Assembly (NCBI RefSeq): GCF_030127145.1
Contig: NZ_CP126158.1
Location: 186,001 to 250,000 of the forward strand
Reading direction: 5' to 3'
DNA: 64,000 bases
Source: Halobaculum halobium
GTDB taxonomy: Archaea; Halobacteriota; Halobacteria; Halobacteriales; Haloferacaceae
Of this stretch, positions 42,271-52,114 are shown in pieces. Position 1 is the stretch's first letter. Each line of letters starts with the position of its first letter. The translations under genes and the position numbers were made by a program. The notes under the pieces were generated by a model. It made no database searches. It was not told where the DNA came from and saw only the letters and a program-made list of their open reading frames with translations.

Positions 42271-43896
42271 GTGAACCTCCGCGTGGAGTACCGGGCGAGC
42301 CTGAGCCTCGTCGGGACCGTCGTGCGGTACCTCTCGGTCCCCCTGCTCGCTCCGCTGGTCGTTTCGCTGTACTACGGCGAGTCGATAGCGCCGTTCGCCG
42401 TGACGATCCTCCTCGCCGTGCTTGCCGGGACGGGGTTGGAGCGGTTGGATCCCGACCCGGATCTCGGCGCCAGAGAGGGCTTTCTCATGGTCGCGATGAC
42501 CTGGTTCGCAGTCGGGATCGTCGGCTCGGTTCCGTACCTGATCGAGGCCCACGGGATCCCCAGCGTCCTCGCGCCTATGGCCCCGACCTCGACGCTCGCG
42601 AACCCGGTGAACGCGCTGTTCGAGGCGATGTCGGGCTTCACGACCACGGGTGCGACCGTCCTCGGCGACATCTCTTTCGACACGCACACCCGCGGGATCA
42701 TGCTGTGGCGGCAGCTCACGCAGTGGCTCGGTGGCATGGGGATCGTCGTCCTCGCGGTCGCGATCCTCCCCGAGCTCTCCGTCGGCGGCGCGCAGCTGAT
42801 GGACGCCGAGGCGCCCGGCCCGGGGATCGAGAAGCTGACCCCGCGGATCGCCGAGACGGCGCGCGTACTGTGGGGCGTCTACGCGGGCATCACCGCGCTC
42901 GAAGTCGTGCTCCTGTACGGGATGCACGTGGGCGGTCCGGCGGTCGGCATGCCCGGGCTGGCGCCGAACATGACGCTGTATAACGCGATCGCCCACGGCC
43001 TGACGACGATGCCGACCGGGGGATTCTCGCCGGAAGCGCGGTCGATCGAAGCGTTTTCCGCCGCCGTGCAGTGGGTGATCATCCCGTTCATGTTCGCCGC
43101 CGGGATCAACTTCGCGCTGTTTTGGGGCGTGCTCACCGGCGACCCGCGGCGGATGTTTCAGGACGTCGAGTTCCGCGCGTACGTCGGCGTGCTCGGCGTG
43201 CTGACCGCGATTCTCACCGGACTGCTGTTCGGCGGGACGTTCGTCTCCGCGGTTCCAGCCGGGGGATCGACGTTCGACGCCGCGTACCTCACGCAGGTGA
43301 CGGACGCTATCTCGGGCAACGTCGAGCCTGCCCTTCGCCACGCGCTGTTCCAGGCGCTCGCACTCGTGACGACGACGGGGTACGCGAGCATGGACTTCAA
43401 CGCCTGGGGGCCGGTAGCACAGTACGTGCTGCTGTTCGCGATGTTCATCGGCGGCTCCGCCGGGTCGACCGGCGGGGGGATCAAGGTCATCCGCTGGGTG
43501 GTGATCGCCAAATCGCTTCGGCGCGAACTGTTCACGACCGCCCATCCCGACGCGGTCCGTCCTGTCCGGCTGAACGGCCGGGCGCTCGACGAGCGCGGGG
43601 TCCGCGGGATATTTGCGTTCACCCTGCTGTACATCGTGCTGTTCTTCCTGTCCGCGCTGGTGCTGTTCCTCGACAGCCTCCGCGTCGACACGGCGTTCTC
43701 CGTGCTCGAGATCATGAGCGCCGCAGCGACGACCCTCGGAAACGTCGGGCCGGGGTTCGGCGTGCTCGGACCGATGGGGAGCTACCTCCCGTTCTCGAAC
43801 GGCAGCCGCCTGTACATGGTGTTCCTGATGTGGATCGGTCGCCTGGAGATTATCCCGGTGCTGGTTTGTTTCACGCCGGAGTACTGGCGACGATAG
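42271..43896 (+). CDS. trkH: Trk potassium uptake protein TrkH
   Basis: A 541-residue potassium channel-like transporter subunit with four pore loops. Filter-like segments: SGFTTTGATVLG (about residues 123-134), GLTTMPTGGFSPE (about 248-260), LVTTTGYASMDF (about 368-380) and AATTLGNVGPGFG (about 488-500), each carrying the invariant glycine. The GTG at 42271 is chosen over the open frame from 42163 because the conserved N terminus VEYRASLSLVGTVV begins there. It needs TrkA (36734), 3.5 kb upstream, for gating. Confidence 0.85.
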   Translation: MNLRVEYRASLSLVGTVVRYLSVPLLAPLVVSLYYGESIAPFAVTILLAVLAGTGLERLDPDPDLGAREGFLMVAMTWFAVGIVGSVPYLIEAHGIPSVLAPMAPTSTLANPVNALFEAMSGFTTTGATVLGDISFDTHTRGIMLWRQLTQWLGGMGIVVLAVAILPELSVGGAQLMDAEAPGPGIEKLTPRIAETARVLWGVYAGITALEVVLLYGMHVGGPAVGMPGLAPNMTLYNAIAHGLTTMPTGGFSPEARSIEAFSAAVQWVIIPFMFAAGINFALFWGVLTGDPRRMFQDVEFRAYVGVLGVLTAILTGLLFGGTFVSAVPAGGSTFDAAYLTQVTDAISGNVEPALRHALFQALALVTTTGYASMDFNAWGPVAQYVLLFAMFIGGSAGSTGGGIKVIRWVVIAKSLRRELFTTAHPDAVRPVRLNGRALDERGVRGIFAFTLLYIVLFFLSALVLFLDSLRVDTAFSVLEIMSAAATTLGNVGPGFGVLGPMGSYLPFSNGSRLYMVFLMWIGRLEIIPVLVCFTPEYWRR

Positions 43897-43932
43897 CCCG
43901 GCGCGATGCCTCGACTGTCCGGGGCGGTGATG

Positions 43933-44139
43933 TCACCCGTGCGAGGAGCCTCGCCCGACATAGCGGATCCCGACGAGAAGAATAACCGACGTTCCGACGA
44001 CCGTGAACACGATCCTGCCGGCGCCAAACGAGATCCGGAACCGGAGAACGCCGAGCACGTACGGTATCACGAGAAGGGCTATCACGATCCGCTGGCGTCG
44101 TTCGATCGAGTCGAGTCGCTGGCGGAGGGCGTCGTCCAC
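43933..44139 (-). CDS. Small membrane protein, hypothetical
   Basis: A 68-residue protein starting with GTG: a charged N-terminal coil (DDALRQRLDSIERRQR) and two hydrophobic segments (about 18-33 and 43-60). It lies convergent to trkH, 36 bases away. Length and layout resemble small haloarchaeal membrane proteins of unknown role. Confidence 0.45.
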   Translation of the reverse strand: MDDALRQRLDSIERRQRIVIALLVIPYVLGVLRFRISFGAGRIVFTVVGTSVILLVGIRYVGRGSSHG

Positions 44140-44208
44140 GTCCGAACCGCGAAACTCGGCGGCAAAAACTACTGATGGGAGTTCCCCGGCCGGCCAGCGG
44201 CCGCGCTC

Positions 44209-45591
44209 CTACTCCTCGACGGCGCTGCCGGCGCGGATGACCGTCTCCTCGCCGAAGGCCGGGCCGACGAACTGCATCCCGACCGGCAGTCCCTCGACCT
44301 CGCCGGCGGGCACCGAGATCGCGGGGAGGTTCGCGAGGTTCACCGGCACCGTGTTGGCGTCCATGAGGTACAGCGAAAGCGGGTCGTCGAGGCTTTCGCC
44401 GCGCTTCGGTGGCAACACGGGCATCGTCGGCGTCGCGAGCACGTCCGCTTCGGCGAGCGCCTCGTCGAAGTCCTGTTTCACCCAGGCGCGGGCGTCCTGG
44501 GCCTTCTTGTAGTACTTGTCGTGGTAGCCCGCCGAGAGCGCGTAGGTGCCCAGCAGGACCCGGCGCTTCACCTCGTCGCCGAAGCCCTCCTCGCGGGACC
44601 GGGCGAACGACTCGTTCCAGTTGCCCTCGCCGCCGTCGATCCCGTAGCGGACGCCGTCGAACCGTGCGAGGTTGGAGGAGGCCTCCGACATCGCGATGAC
44701 GTAGTACGCCTGGACCGCGTGCTCGACCGAGGGAAGCGACACCTCGACCGTCTCGGCGCCGCGCGCCTCGAGATCCGCGAGCGCGTCCTCGAACACGTCG
44801 ACGACGGCGTCGTCGGCGCCCTCGACCAGTTCCGTCGGCACGCCGATCGTCATGCCGTCGACGTCGCCGTCGGCGGCCGCGGCGTACTCGGTCGCGTCGG
44901 CCGGATGAACGTCGTCAGGGACGTCCGCGGCGTCGCTGACGGCGGCCGCGCCGCCCTCGGCGGCGTCGTACCGCGTGGTGGCGTCGTGCTCGTCGGGGCC
45001 GGCAATCGCATCGAGCAGCGCCGCCGCGTCCTCGACAGTGGTCGCCAGCGGGCCGATCTGCTCGAGCGAGTTGGCGTACGCGACGAGGCCGTATCGCGAG
45101 ACGAGTCCGTACGTCGGCTTGATGCCGACGACCCCGCAGAAGGCGGCGGGATTGCGCACGGACCCGCCCGTGTCCGACCCGAGCGCGAGGTCCGCTTCGC
45201 CGGCGGCGACGGCCGCCGCGGAGCCCCCGGAGGAGCCGCCGGGGACGTGCTCTGGGTCGACGGGGTTCTTCGTGGGTCCGTACGCCGAGGTTTCCGTGGT
45301 GCCGCCCATGCCGAACTCGTCCATGTTCGTCTTGCCGACGATCGTCGCGCCCGCCTCGCAGAGCCGCTCGACGACCGTGGCGTCGTACGGCGGAACGTAC
45401 CCGTCGAGCATCGCGGAGCCGCAGGTGGTGGGGATCCCCGCCGTCGAGATGTTGTCTTTCACCGCGACGGTCTTGCCGGCGAGCGGTCCCTCGTCGTCGC
45501 CGGCGACGGTCTCGCGGCTGAGGAAGACGTTGAACTCGTCGCCGTCGTCGGAGCCCGCGGTGTCGTCGGGACGGGCGTCGTCGGCGCTCAT
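44209..45591 (-). CDS. gatA: Asp-tRNA(Asn)/Glu-tRNA(Gln) amidotransferase subunit A
   Basis: A 460-residue amidase. The Ser-cisSer-Lys triad is evident: Lys in VAVKDNIST (about residue 49), and Ser residues in GGSSGGSAAAV and GSDTGGSVRNPA. The haloarchaeal insert of about 60 residues (EEGGAAAVSDAADVP to ADGDVDGM) makes it longer than bacterial GatA. GatA supplies ammonia from glutamine to convert misacylated Asp-tRNA(Asn) or Glu-tRNA(Gln). It begins at ATG 45591, overlapping the gatC stop (ATGA). gatB is not in the window. Confidence 0.93.
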   Translation of the reverse strand: MSADDARPDDTAGSDDGDEFNVFLSRETVAGDDEGPLAGKTVAVKDNISTAGIPTTCGSAMLDGYVPPYDATVVERLCEAGATIVGKTNMDEFGMGGTTETSAYGPTKNPVDPEHVPGGSSGGSAAAVAAGEADLALGSDTGGSVRNPAAFCGVVGIKPTYGLVSRYGLVAYANSLEQIGPLATTVEDAAALLDAIAGPDEHDATTRYDAAEGGAAAVSDAADVPDDVHPADATEYAAAADGDVDGMTIGVPTELVEGADDAVVDVFEDALADLEARGAETVEVSLPSVEHAVQAYYVIAMSEASSNLARFDGVRYGIDGGEGNWNESFARSREEGFGDEVKRRVLLGTYALSAGYHDKYYKKAQDARAWVKQDFDEALAEADVLATPTMPVLPPKRGESLDDPLSLYLMDANTVPVNLANLPAISVPAGEVEGLPVGMQFVGPAFGEETVIRAGSAVEE

Positions 45592-45899
45592 GAGACCTTC
45601 GGCCCCTTGAAGAAGCCCGCCTCGCTGTCGGGCGCGTTCGCCAGCGCCTCCTCTTGCGTGAGTCCGTCGCGGACCTCGTCGGCCCGCATCACGTTCACCA
45701 GATCCGGTTCGTCCTCGACTTCGGGCACCTCGTCGAGCGCCGCGAAGTAGTCGAGCACGTCCGCGAACTGCTCGGCGAACGCCGCCGCCTCCTCGTCGTC
45801 GAGGTCGACCCGCGCGAGGTCGGCGACGTGGCGGACCTCGTCGGGGTCGACGACGCCCGCGTCGGCGTCCGATGCGCCGCCATCGTCCGTCGCTGTCAT
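45588..45899 (-). CDS. gatC: Asp-tRNA(Asn)/Glu-tRNA(Gln) amidotransferase subunit C
   Basis: A 103-residue subunit with the GatC pattern: PDEVRHVADLARVDLDDEEAAAFAEQFADVLDYFAALDEV then MRADEVRDGLTQEEALANAPDSEAGFFKGPKVS. It stabilises the GatAB complex. The ATG at 45899 is preferred because the CGAAACCCTTA element (45926-45936, minus strand) fits it; the longer frame adds 21 unrelated residues. Confidence 0.92.
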   Translation of the reverse strand: MTATDDGGASDADAGVVDPDEVRHVADLARVDLDDEEAAAFAEQFADVLDYFAALDEVPEVEDEPDLVNVMRADEVRDGLTQEEALANAPDSEAGFFKGPKVS

Positions 45900-45925
45900 G
45901 TACGGGGAGTGCCGCGGACCGCGAG

Positions 45926-45936
45926 TAAGGGTTTCG
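45926..45936 (-). promoter_or_regulatory. gatC: Core promoter element of gatCA
   Basis: On the minus strand CGAAACCCTTA, 27-37 bases before the ATG at 45899: CGAAA fits a BRE and CCCTTA the TATA slot. Confidence 0.5.
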
Positions 45937-46190
45937 ATACCCCCGACCGGGCGCGCCTCCACCGCCAGACTCGTCGGTTCCGACCGACCGCCTTCGCCCG
46001 TCCGAGCTCACCCGGGGAACGTCGCAGTTCGGAGCCGATGGCGCCGAGACGCAAACCGGCGTCGTAGGGTGCGTTTCGCGACCGGGGACAGCGAAATACC
46101 GCCAGCAGATATAAGTTGCTTCCGCCCGTGTAATTGGTACGGCGAAACCCCCATCGGAGCTGTTAGTCTCCGATTTCAACCATCCTAATA

Positions 46191-47180
46191 ATGAGTGAGA
46201 ACGTCCGAAGCTACACGGACGACCGATCGCGTACTACCACCGTCGATGAGGACGAGGCGACGTCCGAGTCGGAGGGAGAACAACTCGAGTGTCCAGAATG
46301 CGGCGGCAAGCTGACGAACGACTCCGAACGCGGCGAGACGGTCTGTCGAGACTGCGGTCTCGTCGTCGAGGAGGACGAGATTGATCACGGGCCGGAGTGG
46401 CGCGCGTTCGACTCCAAAGAGAAGGACCAGAAGTCCCGCGTCGGCGCCCCGACGACGAACATGATGCACGACAAGGGGCTGTCGACCAACATCGGCTGGC
46501 AGGACAAGGACGCCTACGGCAACCAACTGTCCGGCCGCCAGCGCGAGAAGATGCAGCGCCTGCGCACGTGGAACGAGCGGTTCCGCACGCGCGACTCGAA
46601 AGAGCGAAACCTCAAGCAGGCGCTCGGCGAGATCGACCGCATGGCCTCCGCGCTCGGCCTCCCGGACAACGTCCGCGAGACCGCGTCGGTCATCTACCGC
46701 CGCGCGCTCGACGAGGACCTCCTGCCGGGGCGCTCCATCGAGGGCGTCGCTACCGCGAGCCTGTACGCCGCCGCGCGGCAGGCCGGCACGCCGCGCTCGC
46801 TCGACGAGATCACCAACGTATCACGGGTAGAGAAGGACGAGATCGCCCGCACGTACCGCTACGTCGTCCGCGAGCTGAAGCTGGAGATACAGCCCGCCGA
46901 CCCCGAGAGCTACGTCCCGCGGTTCGCATCCTCCCTCGAGCTGTCCGACGAGTCCGAGCGCCGCGCTCGCCAGCTCCTCCAGACCGCAAAACAGGAGGGC
47001 GTCCACTCGGGCAAGTCGCCGGTGGGCCTCGCCGCGGCCGCCGTCTACGCCGCGTCGCTGCTCACCAACGAGAAGGTGACCCAAAGCGAGGTGAGCGAGG
47101 TGGCGAACATCTCGGAGGTCACCATCCGAAACCGGTATCACGAGCTCCTCGAAGCTGAAGAGCACGTACAGCTCGGTTGA
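46191..47180 (+). CDS. tfb: Transcription initiation factor IIB (TFB)
   Basis: A 329-residue archaeal TFB. The zinc ribbon CPEC...CRDC lies at about residues 34-55, preceded by a 30-residue acidic leader typical of halophilic TFBs. The B-finger/linker (GLVVEEDEIDHGPEWRAFDSKEKDQKSRVGAP) and two cyclin-like repeats (about residues 120-210 and 220-310) follow, the second with the HTH contacting the BRE. One of several TFBs expected in haloarchaea. The 290-base upstream region has a GATATAAG motif about 80 bases before the ATG, implying a possible leader. Confidence 0.95.
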   Translation: MSENVRSYTDDRSRTTTVDEDEATSESEGEQLECPECGGKLTNDSERGETVCRDCGLVVEEDEIDHGPEWRAFDSKEKDQKSRVGAPTTNMMHDKGLSTNIGWQDKDAYGNQLSGRQREKMQRLRTWNERFRTRDSKERNLKQALGEIDRMASALGLPDNVRETASVIYRRALDEDLLPGRSIEGVATASLYAAARQAGTPRSLDEITNVSRVEKDEIARTYRYVVRELKLEIQPADPESYVPRFASSLELSDESERRARQLLQTAKQEGVHSGKSPVGLAAAAVYAASLLTNEKVTQSEVSEVANISEVTIRNRYHELLEAEEHVQLG

Positions 47181-47263
47181 GCGACTGACGTGCGTTCCGG
47201 GGCCGTCCGTCGCGCTCGGCCCGCTTTCGTAACGCCGAAGCCGTGCACCCGCCAGCGACGCGT

Positions 47264-47746
47264 ATGGAAACGACACGCCACTTCACCGCGACCCTCTACC
47301 TCGTCCACGACGGCGCGACCGCCCTTCACCGCCATCCGAAGCTCGGCATTCGTATCCCGCCCGGTGGTCACGTCGACCGTGACGAACTCCCCCACGAAGC
47401 GGCGCTCAGGGAGGCGCACGAAGAGACCGGTCTGGAGCCGACACTCGTCGACGATACCGAACCGATCGCGGCGCCGGCAGGCGAAACGCTTCCGGTGCCC
47501 CGACACACCATGCTGTACGATATCAACGTCCACGATGACGGCACAGTCGGTCACCAGCACGTCGACTCGATCTACTTCGCGGCCGTCGACAGCCGGGTGA
47601 TCGACCCCGCCGGCGACGACGAGGTCGGTGCGCAGGCCTGGAACTGGTACACTCCCGGCGATCTCCGCGAGGGCGACGTGGACAGCGACACTGCCGCGAT
47701 CGGCACTGAGGCGATCGAGACGGTCGCGGACGCGATGGACTGGTAG
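47264..47746 (+). CDS. Nudix hydrolase
   Basis: A 160-residue pyrophosphohydrolase. The Nudix box GHVDRDELPHEAALREAHEE (about residues 37-56) fits Gx5Ex7RExxEExGx with all catalytic glutamates. The flanking beta-sheet begins METTRHFTATLYLVHDGATA. It hydrolyses a nucleoside diphosphate linked to X; the substrate is unknown. Start ATG at 47264, with a CCCGCTTTCGTAACG element about 30-45 bases upstream. Confidence 0.88.
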   Translation: METTRHFTATLYLVHDGATALHRHPKLGIRIPPGGHVDRDELPHEAALREAHEETGLEPTLVDDTEPIAAPAGETLPVPRHTMLYDINVHDDGTVGHQHVDSIYFAAVDSRVIDPAGDDEVGAQAWNWYTPGDLREGDVDSDTAAIGTEAIETVADAMDW

Positions 47747-47963
47747 CGGCGCCCGTCCGACGCGCTCGAGATCCACCTCCAGTCGAGCGTGCAGTCGCAG
47801 CCGAGGGTTCAAGTACGGGAACGCGACCACTGTCGCCGTCGAGTAGCCAGCGCCGGTCGGCGCTCAGCGGGAGCGCGACACTGCGTCGACCGCTGTGGCC
47901 CGCGAGGCCGTGTCGCCTGTCAGCACCGACCGAGAGCGCAGCGTCTGACCGCTCGACGGCTGG

Positions 47964-49142
47964 CTACGCCTCATCACCCGTGCGGTACTCCTCGCCGCAC
48001 AGATCGGCGACGTAGCGCCCGACGTGGTCGTCCATCCGGCGTTTGAACCCGGACTGTCGCGCGAGGCGGTCGAGTTCGCGGGAGACGTACGTGCCGTATT
48101 GGACTGCCTTCTTATTCGCCGAGCGGACGTGTTCGGGGACGAGTCCCTCGGCGGCAGCGCGCAGCGCCACCTTCCGCTCGCTGTCGGCGACAAGGAGGTG
48201 TCCGGGCAGCGCGAGCGCCGCCGACACGATGCGGTCGTGGAGCAACGGCGCGACCGGTTCGACGCCCGCCGCGCCGAGCGCGAGCACGTCGCGCTCGAGT
48301 TGGTCTGGGAGCGTCGCGACCGTCTCGCGGCGGGCGCCGCGGACGGTGCTCGCGTCGACGCGAGGGTCGTCCGCCGGATCGACCACCTTCGCGTAGCCGC
48401 CGAACAGTTCGTCCGCGCCCTGGCCGACCGCGAGCCGGGTGTATCCGTCCGCGGCCGCGCGTTCGCCGACGAGATACAGCGGGAGCGCGATAGCGACGTC
48501 CATCGGGTTCCGCCTGCCCGTCGCCGCGACGATTTCGGGGACGGCTCGCGTCAGATCGTCGTGGGTCAGTTCGACGACCCGCAGGTCGCGATCCATCGAT
48601 GCGGCTGCCTCGCGAGCGGCGGCGACGTCGTGTGCACCCTCGAACCCGGCGACGTACAGCGGCGCCTCCGGTACTCCGGCGGCGACGACTCCAGAGTCGA
48701 CGCCGCCGGAGAACGCGACCGCGAGCCCGTCCGAGTCAACCGACCGAACGCGGTCGCGGACAGCGGCCCCGACTTCCTCGAGCGCCGTCAGATCGTCGAC
48801 CGGGTCAGGATCGGGAAGCGACCAGACGCGTCGCTCGCCGTCGGCGTCGAGCACGCGGCCGGCGGGGAGCGAGCGCGGGCGCTTCAGGTCTGTTGGCGTC
48901 CGGCTCCAGCGGTCGGCGTCGTCGCGGTCGACGAACAGCGGCCGTCGACCGAGGACGTCACGAACTAGAGTCCCGTCGAGAATCCCCGCGAACCCGTTGG
49001 TTCCGGGTAGCGGGACTCCGTCGGAAAGCGCCGTGCGGACGATCACGGGATCGGCGCCGTCGACGCGGTCGGTCCCGCCCCTGTCGGAGGTAGTGGCGCT
49101 CCCGCCGAGATCTGTCACTCCGGGGCGACGAATGCGGCTCAC
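47964..49142 (-). CDS. Asparagine synthetase-like protein with partial glutaminase domain
   Basis: A 392-residue protein. The C-terminal two thirds is an asparagine synthetase ATP-pyrophosphatase domain: SGGVDS in VAFSGGVDSGVV (about residue 166), LTHDDLTRAV, GQGADELFGGY (about residue 263) and a C-terminal RSANKKAVQYGTYVSRELDRLA. The N terminus retains only a short part of the Ntn glutaminase domain (RDVLGRRPLFVDRD) and no N-terminal nucleophile Cys. Start GTG at 49142 gives a GTGA overlap with the PHP gene. It may use free ammonia or another amine. Product uncertain: asparagine or an amide in a special metabolite. Confidence 0.78.
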   Translation of the reverse strand: MSRIRRPGVTDLGGSATTSDRGGTDRVDGADPVIVRTALSDGVPLPGTNGFAGILDGTLVRDVLGRRPLFVDRDDADRWSRTPTDLKRPRSLPAGRVLDADGERRVWSLPDPDPVDDLTALEEVGAAVRDRVRSVDSDGLAVAFSGGVDSGVVAAGVPEAPLYVAGFEGAHDVAAAREAAASMDRDLRVVELTHDDLTRAVPEIVAATGRRNPMDVAIALPLYLVGERAAADGYTRLAVGQGADELFGGYAKVVDPADDPRVDASTVRGARRETVATLPDQLERDVLALGAAGVEPVAPLLHDRIVSAALALPGHLLVADSERKVALRAAAEGLVPEHVRSANKKAVQYGTYVSRELDRLARQSGFKRRMDDHVGRYVADLCGEEYRTGDEA

Positions 49143-49822
49143 AGGAGATCGCCGACGCGGCGACCGATGCGGCGCTTGGCGCCGCCGGCGGCCTGTCGAA
49201 AGGAGATGTACCACGGGGTCCGCTTGCCGACGACGCTCGTACGCCCATCGCGGACGGCGTCGAGGATTGCGTCGACCGAGCGTTCCTCGGCGCCCACCTC
49301 GGTCACCGCTTGGCCCACCATCTCGGCGATGTGTGCGTCGCTCCCGGCAGTCATCGGGAGTCCCCGGTTCACTGCGAACGATTCCGCTTGGCGGTTCGAG
49401 CGCCCTGTGAGGAGTCGGGAATTGTACACCTCGATGGCGTCCGCGTTCGCCAACTGATCGTCGGAGATGTGCGGTGCGACGCCGTGGCGCGACTTCTGGA
49501 ACGGATGCGGGACCACCGCGAGACCGCCCTGCTCGTGGATCCGGTCGAGCGTCTCGTCATAGTCCAGCCCGGCGGGGATCGGGTCATCGATACCGAACGC
49601 GAGCACGTGACCGGCAGCGCTCGTGACCTCCATCCCCGGGATCCCGACGAGCCCGTACTCATCGGCCAGTTCGGCAGCCTCCAGGCTCGCGTCGAGTTCG
49701 TCGTGGTCGGTGACCGCAAGCGCGTCGAGGCCGACGGCGGCCGCCTGTTCGAGGAGCATGTCGACCGGGTCGCGGCCGTCGTGCGAGAGCGCGGAGTGAC
49801 TGTGCAGCTCGACCGATAGCAC
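49139..49822 (-). CDS. PHP domain metal-dependent phosphoesterase
   Basis: A 227-residue PHP family protein with HSHS at the start (ELHSHSALSHDGRDP), TDHDELDAS (about residue 46), the catalytic histidines in VVPHPF (about 122) and GSDAH near residue 187. Members hydrolyse phosphoesters or are DNA-polymerase-associated exonucleases. The GTG at 49822 fits the family start, with a CCCCTTTTC element about 28 bases before it. It is coupled by GTGA to the asparagine-synthetase-like gene, so the pair may act in one pathway. Confidence 0.8.
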   Translation of the reverse strand: MLSVELHSHSALSHDGRDPVDMLLEQAAAVGLDALAVTDHDELDASLEAAELADEYGLVGIPGMEVTSAAGHVLAFGIDDPIPAGLDYDETLDRIHEQGGLAVVPHPFQKSRHGVAPHISDDQLANADAIEVYNSRLLTGRSNRQAESFAVNRGLPMTAGSDAHIAEMVGQAVTEVGAEERSVDAILDAVRDGRTSVVGKRTPWYISFRQAAGGAKRRIGRRVGDLL

Positions 49823-49951
49823 GACAGAACGTACTCGCGGACCGTAGAAAAGGGGCCCGGTCCGATCGGGACCCCCGGTAGATCGGCGACATATGGGCAT
49901 GTTCGTGCACATGGAAAGCCATTTTGCTGGCCGTGTTGACCGCACATGTGA

Positions 49952-52114
49952 ATGCCCCTCGCCGATGCGGACCGGGAACTGGTGGAGGCGGAACTCGGAC
50001 GGGAGCCGACCCGAGCCGAGTCCGCGCTGTTCGAGAACCTCTGGAGTGAGCACTGCGCGTACCGGTCGTCACGTCCGCTGTTGAGCGCCTTCGACAGCGA
50101 GAGCGACGACGTGGTCATCGGGCCCGGCGACGACGCGGCGGTCGTCGCGCTCGACGAAGACACCTACGCCACGCTGGGGATCGAGAGCCACAACCACCCC
50201 TCGTACGTCGACCCGTTCGACGGCGCCGCTACCGGCGTTGGCGGGATCGTCCGCGACACGATGTCGATGGGCGCGTACCCGATCGCGCTGGCGGACTCGC
50301 TGTACTTCGGCGGCTTCGACCGTGAGCACTCCAAGTACCTGTTCGAGGGCGTCGTCGAGGGGATCAGCCACTACGGCAACTGCATCGGCGTCCCCACCGT
50401 CGCGGGGTCGGTCGCGTTCGACGACGGCTACGAGGGGAACCCCCTCGTCAACGTCGCCTGCGTTGGCCTCACCACCCCAGATCGGCTTGTCACCGCGACC
50501 GCCGAGACGCCCGGGAACAAGCTGGTACTCGTCGGCAACGCGACCGGCCGCGACGGCCTCGGCGGCGCCTCCTTCGCCAGCGAGGACCTCGCGGAGGACG
50601 CAGAGACGGAGGACCGCCCCGCCGTCCAGGTGGGAGACCCGTACGCCGAGAAGCGTCTGATCGAGTGCAACGAATCGCTGATCGACGAGGGGCTCGTCGT
50701 CGCTGCCCGAGACCTGGGTGCGGCCGGGCTCGGGGGAGCCTCATCCGAACTCGTCGCGAAGGGAGAACTCGGCGCCGAGATAGCGCTCGACCGCGTCCAC
50801 CAGCGCGAGCCGAACATGAACGCCATGGAGATCCTGCTCGCCGAAAGCCAAGAGCGCATGGTGTACGAGGTGCGAACCGAAGACGTCGACCGCGTCGCCG
50901 AGCTGGCCGACCGATTCGACCTCGGCTGCTCGACCATCGGCGAGGTGACGGACGGCAACTACGTGTGCACCTTCGACGGCGAACCGGTCGTCGACGCGCC
51001 CGCGGGGTACCTCGCCGACGGGGCGCCGATGAACGACCTCGACCGGGAGGAACCCGTACAGCCAGATCGGAACCTGCCGGACCTGGTTGCCGACGACGGG
51101 GAAGCGGCGATCGATTCCGAAGCGCTACTCGAGGCGATCGAATCGGTCGTCGGGCACCCCAACACCGCGAGCAAGCGCTGGGTGTACCGGCAGTACGATC
51201 ACGAGGTCGGCGTCCGAACCTCAGTGCTCCCGGGCGACGACGCCGCGGTCATGGCTATCCGCGAGGCGGAGTCCGACGCTGGTGAGCCGCTGGGACTGGC
51301 CCTGTCTTCGGGGTCGGAGCCGCGATGGACGGATGCAGCTCCGTACGACGGTGCCCGCGCCGTCGCGCTGGAGAACGTGACGAACCTCGCGGCGAACGGA
51401 GCGACCCCGCTCGCGGCGGTCGACTGTCTCAACGGTGGAAACCCGGAGAAGTCCGACGTGTACGGCGGGTTTGCGGCCGCCGTCGACGGGCTGGCCGAGA
51501 TGTGTTCTGATCTCTCGGTCCCGGTTGTCGGCGGCAACGTCTCGCTGTACAACGACTCGGTCGCCGGCCCGATTCCGCCGACGCCGACGCTGGCGGTCAT
51601 CGGGACGAAGGCGGGGTTCTCGGCGCCGCCGGCGGCCTTCTCCGGCGAGGGGACGCTACTCCACGTGGGCGCGCCCGGCGAGGCGCTCGGCGGGTCGGAG
51701 CTGCTGGCGCAGATCGGCGGGAGCGACCGCTTCCCAGGGGTTCCGGAGAACGCATCGGCAGTCGTCGAATCCCTCGCTTCGGTGGCCAACGAGGGGGAGA
51801 CGCTCGCGGTCCACGACGTGAGCCACGGCGGACTCGCTGTCACGCTCGCCGAGATGGTGACGGACGGCGCGGGCGCCGACGTGGCGCTCGACGACGCTCT
51901 CGCGCTGTTCGACGAGACGCCCGGACGGGCGGTGATCGAGACGACCGATCCGGAGGCGGTCCGCGAGACGTTCGACGGCGTCGCGCCGGTCGAGCGGATC
52001 GGCGAGGCGACGGCCGACGGGACGCTCTCGCTCACCGTCGGTAACGCGGCGCTGTCGTTCGACGCCGCGTCGATCCGCGCTCTCCGCAGGGTCATCGAGC
52101 GCGAACTGGAGTGA
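49952..52114 (+). CDS. purL: Phosphoribosylformylglycinamidine synthase subunit PurL
   Basis: A 720-residue small-type PurL (archaeal/Gram-positive FGAR-AT), with N-terminal [17 protein letters not shown]/metal-binding [29 protein letters not shown], and a second DVSHGGLAV repeat half. It makes FGAM from FGAR in purine synthesis with PurS and PurQ, which are not in this window. ATG at 49952; upstream is a 129-base region with no clear promoter motif. It faces away from the PHP gene. Confidence 0.95.
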   Translation: MPLADADRELVEAELGREPTRAESALFENLWSEHCAYRSSRPLLSAFDSESDDVVIGPGDDAAVVALDEDTYATLGIESHNHPSYVDPFDGAATGVGGIVRDTMSMGAYPIALADSLYFGGFDREHSKYLFEGVVEGISHYGNCIGVPTVAGSVAFDDGYEGNPLVNVACVGLTTPDRLVTATAETPGNKLVLVGNATGRDGLGGASFASEDLAEDAETEDRPAVQVGDPYAEKRLIECNESLIDEGLVVAARDLGAAGLGGASSELVAKGELGAEIALDRVHQREPNMNAMEILLAESQERMVYEVRTEDVDRVAELADRFDLGCSTIGEVTDGNYVCTFDGEPVVDAPAGYLADGAPMNDLDREEPVQPDRNLPDLVADDGEAAIDSEALLEAIESVVGHPNTASKRWVYRQYDHEVGVRTSVLPGDDAAVMAIREAESDAGEPLGLALSSGSEPRWTDAAPYDGARAVALENVTNLAANGATPLAAVDCLNGGNPEKSDVYGGFAAAVDGLAEMCSDLSVPVVGGNVSLYNDSVAGPIPPTPTLAVIGTKAGFSAPPAAFSGEGTLLHVGAPGEALGGSELLAQIGGSDRFPGVPENASAVVESLASVANEGETLAVHDVSHGGLAVTLAEMVTDGAGADVALDDALALFDETPGRAVIETTDPEAVRETFDGVAPVERIGEATADGTLSLTVGNAALSFDAASIRALRRVIERELE

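Noticed and set aside
47747-47963. Possible tRNA-like GGTTCAAG at 47811-47818
   Set aside because: No acceptor stem or anticodon arm can be built around it; the 217-base interval between the Nudix and asparagine-synthetase-like genes shows no gene.
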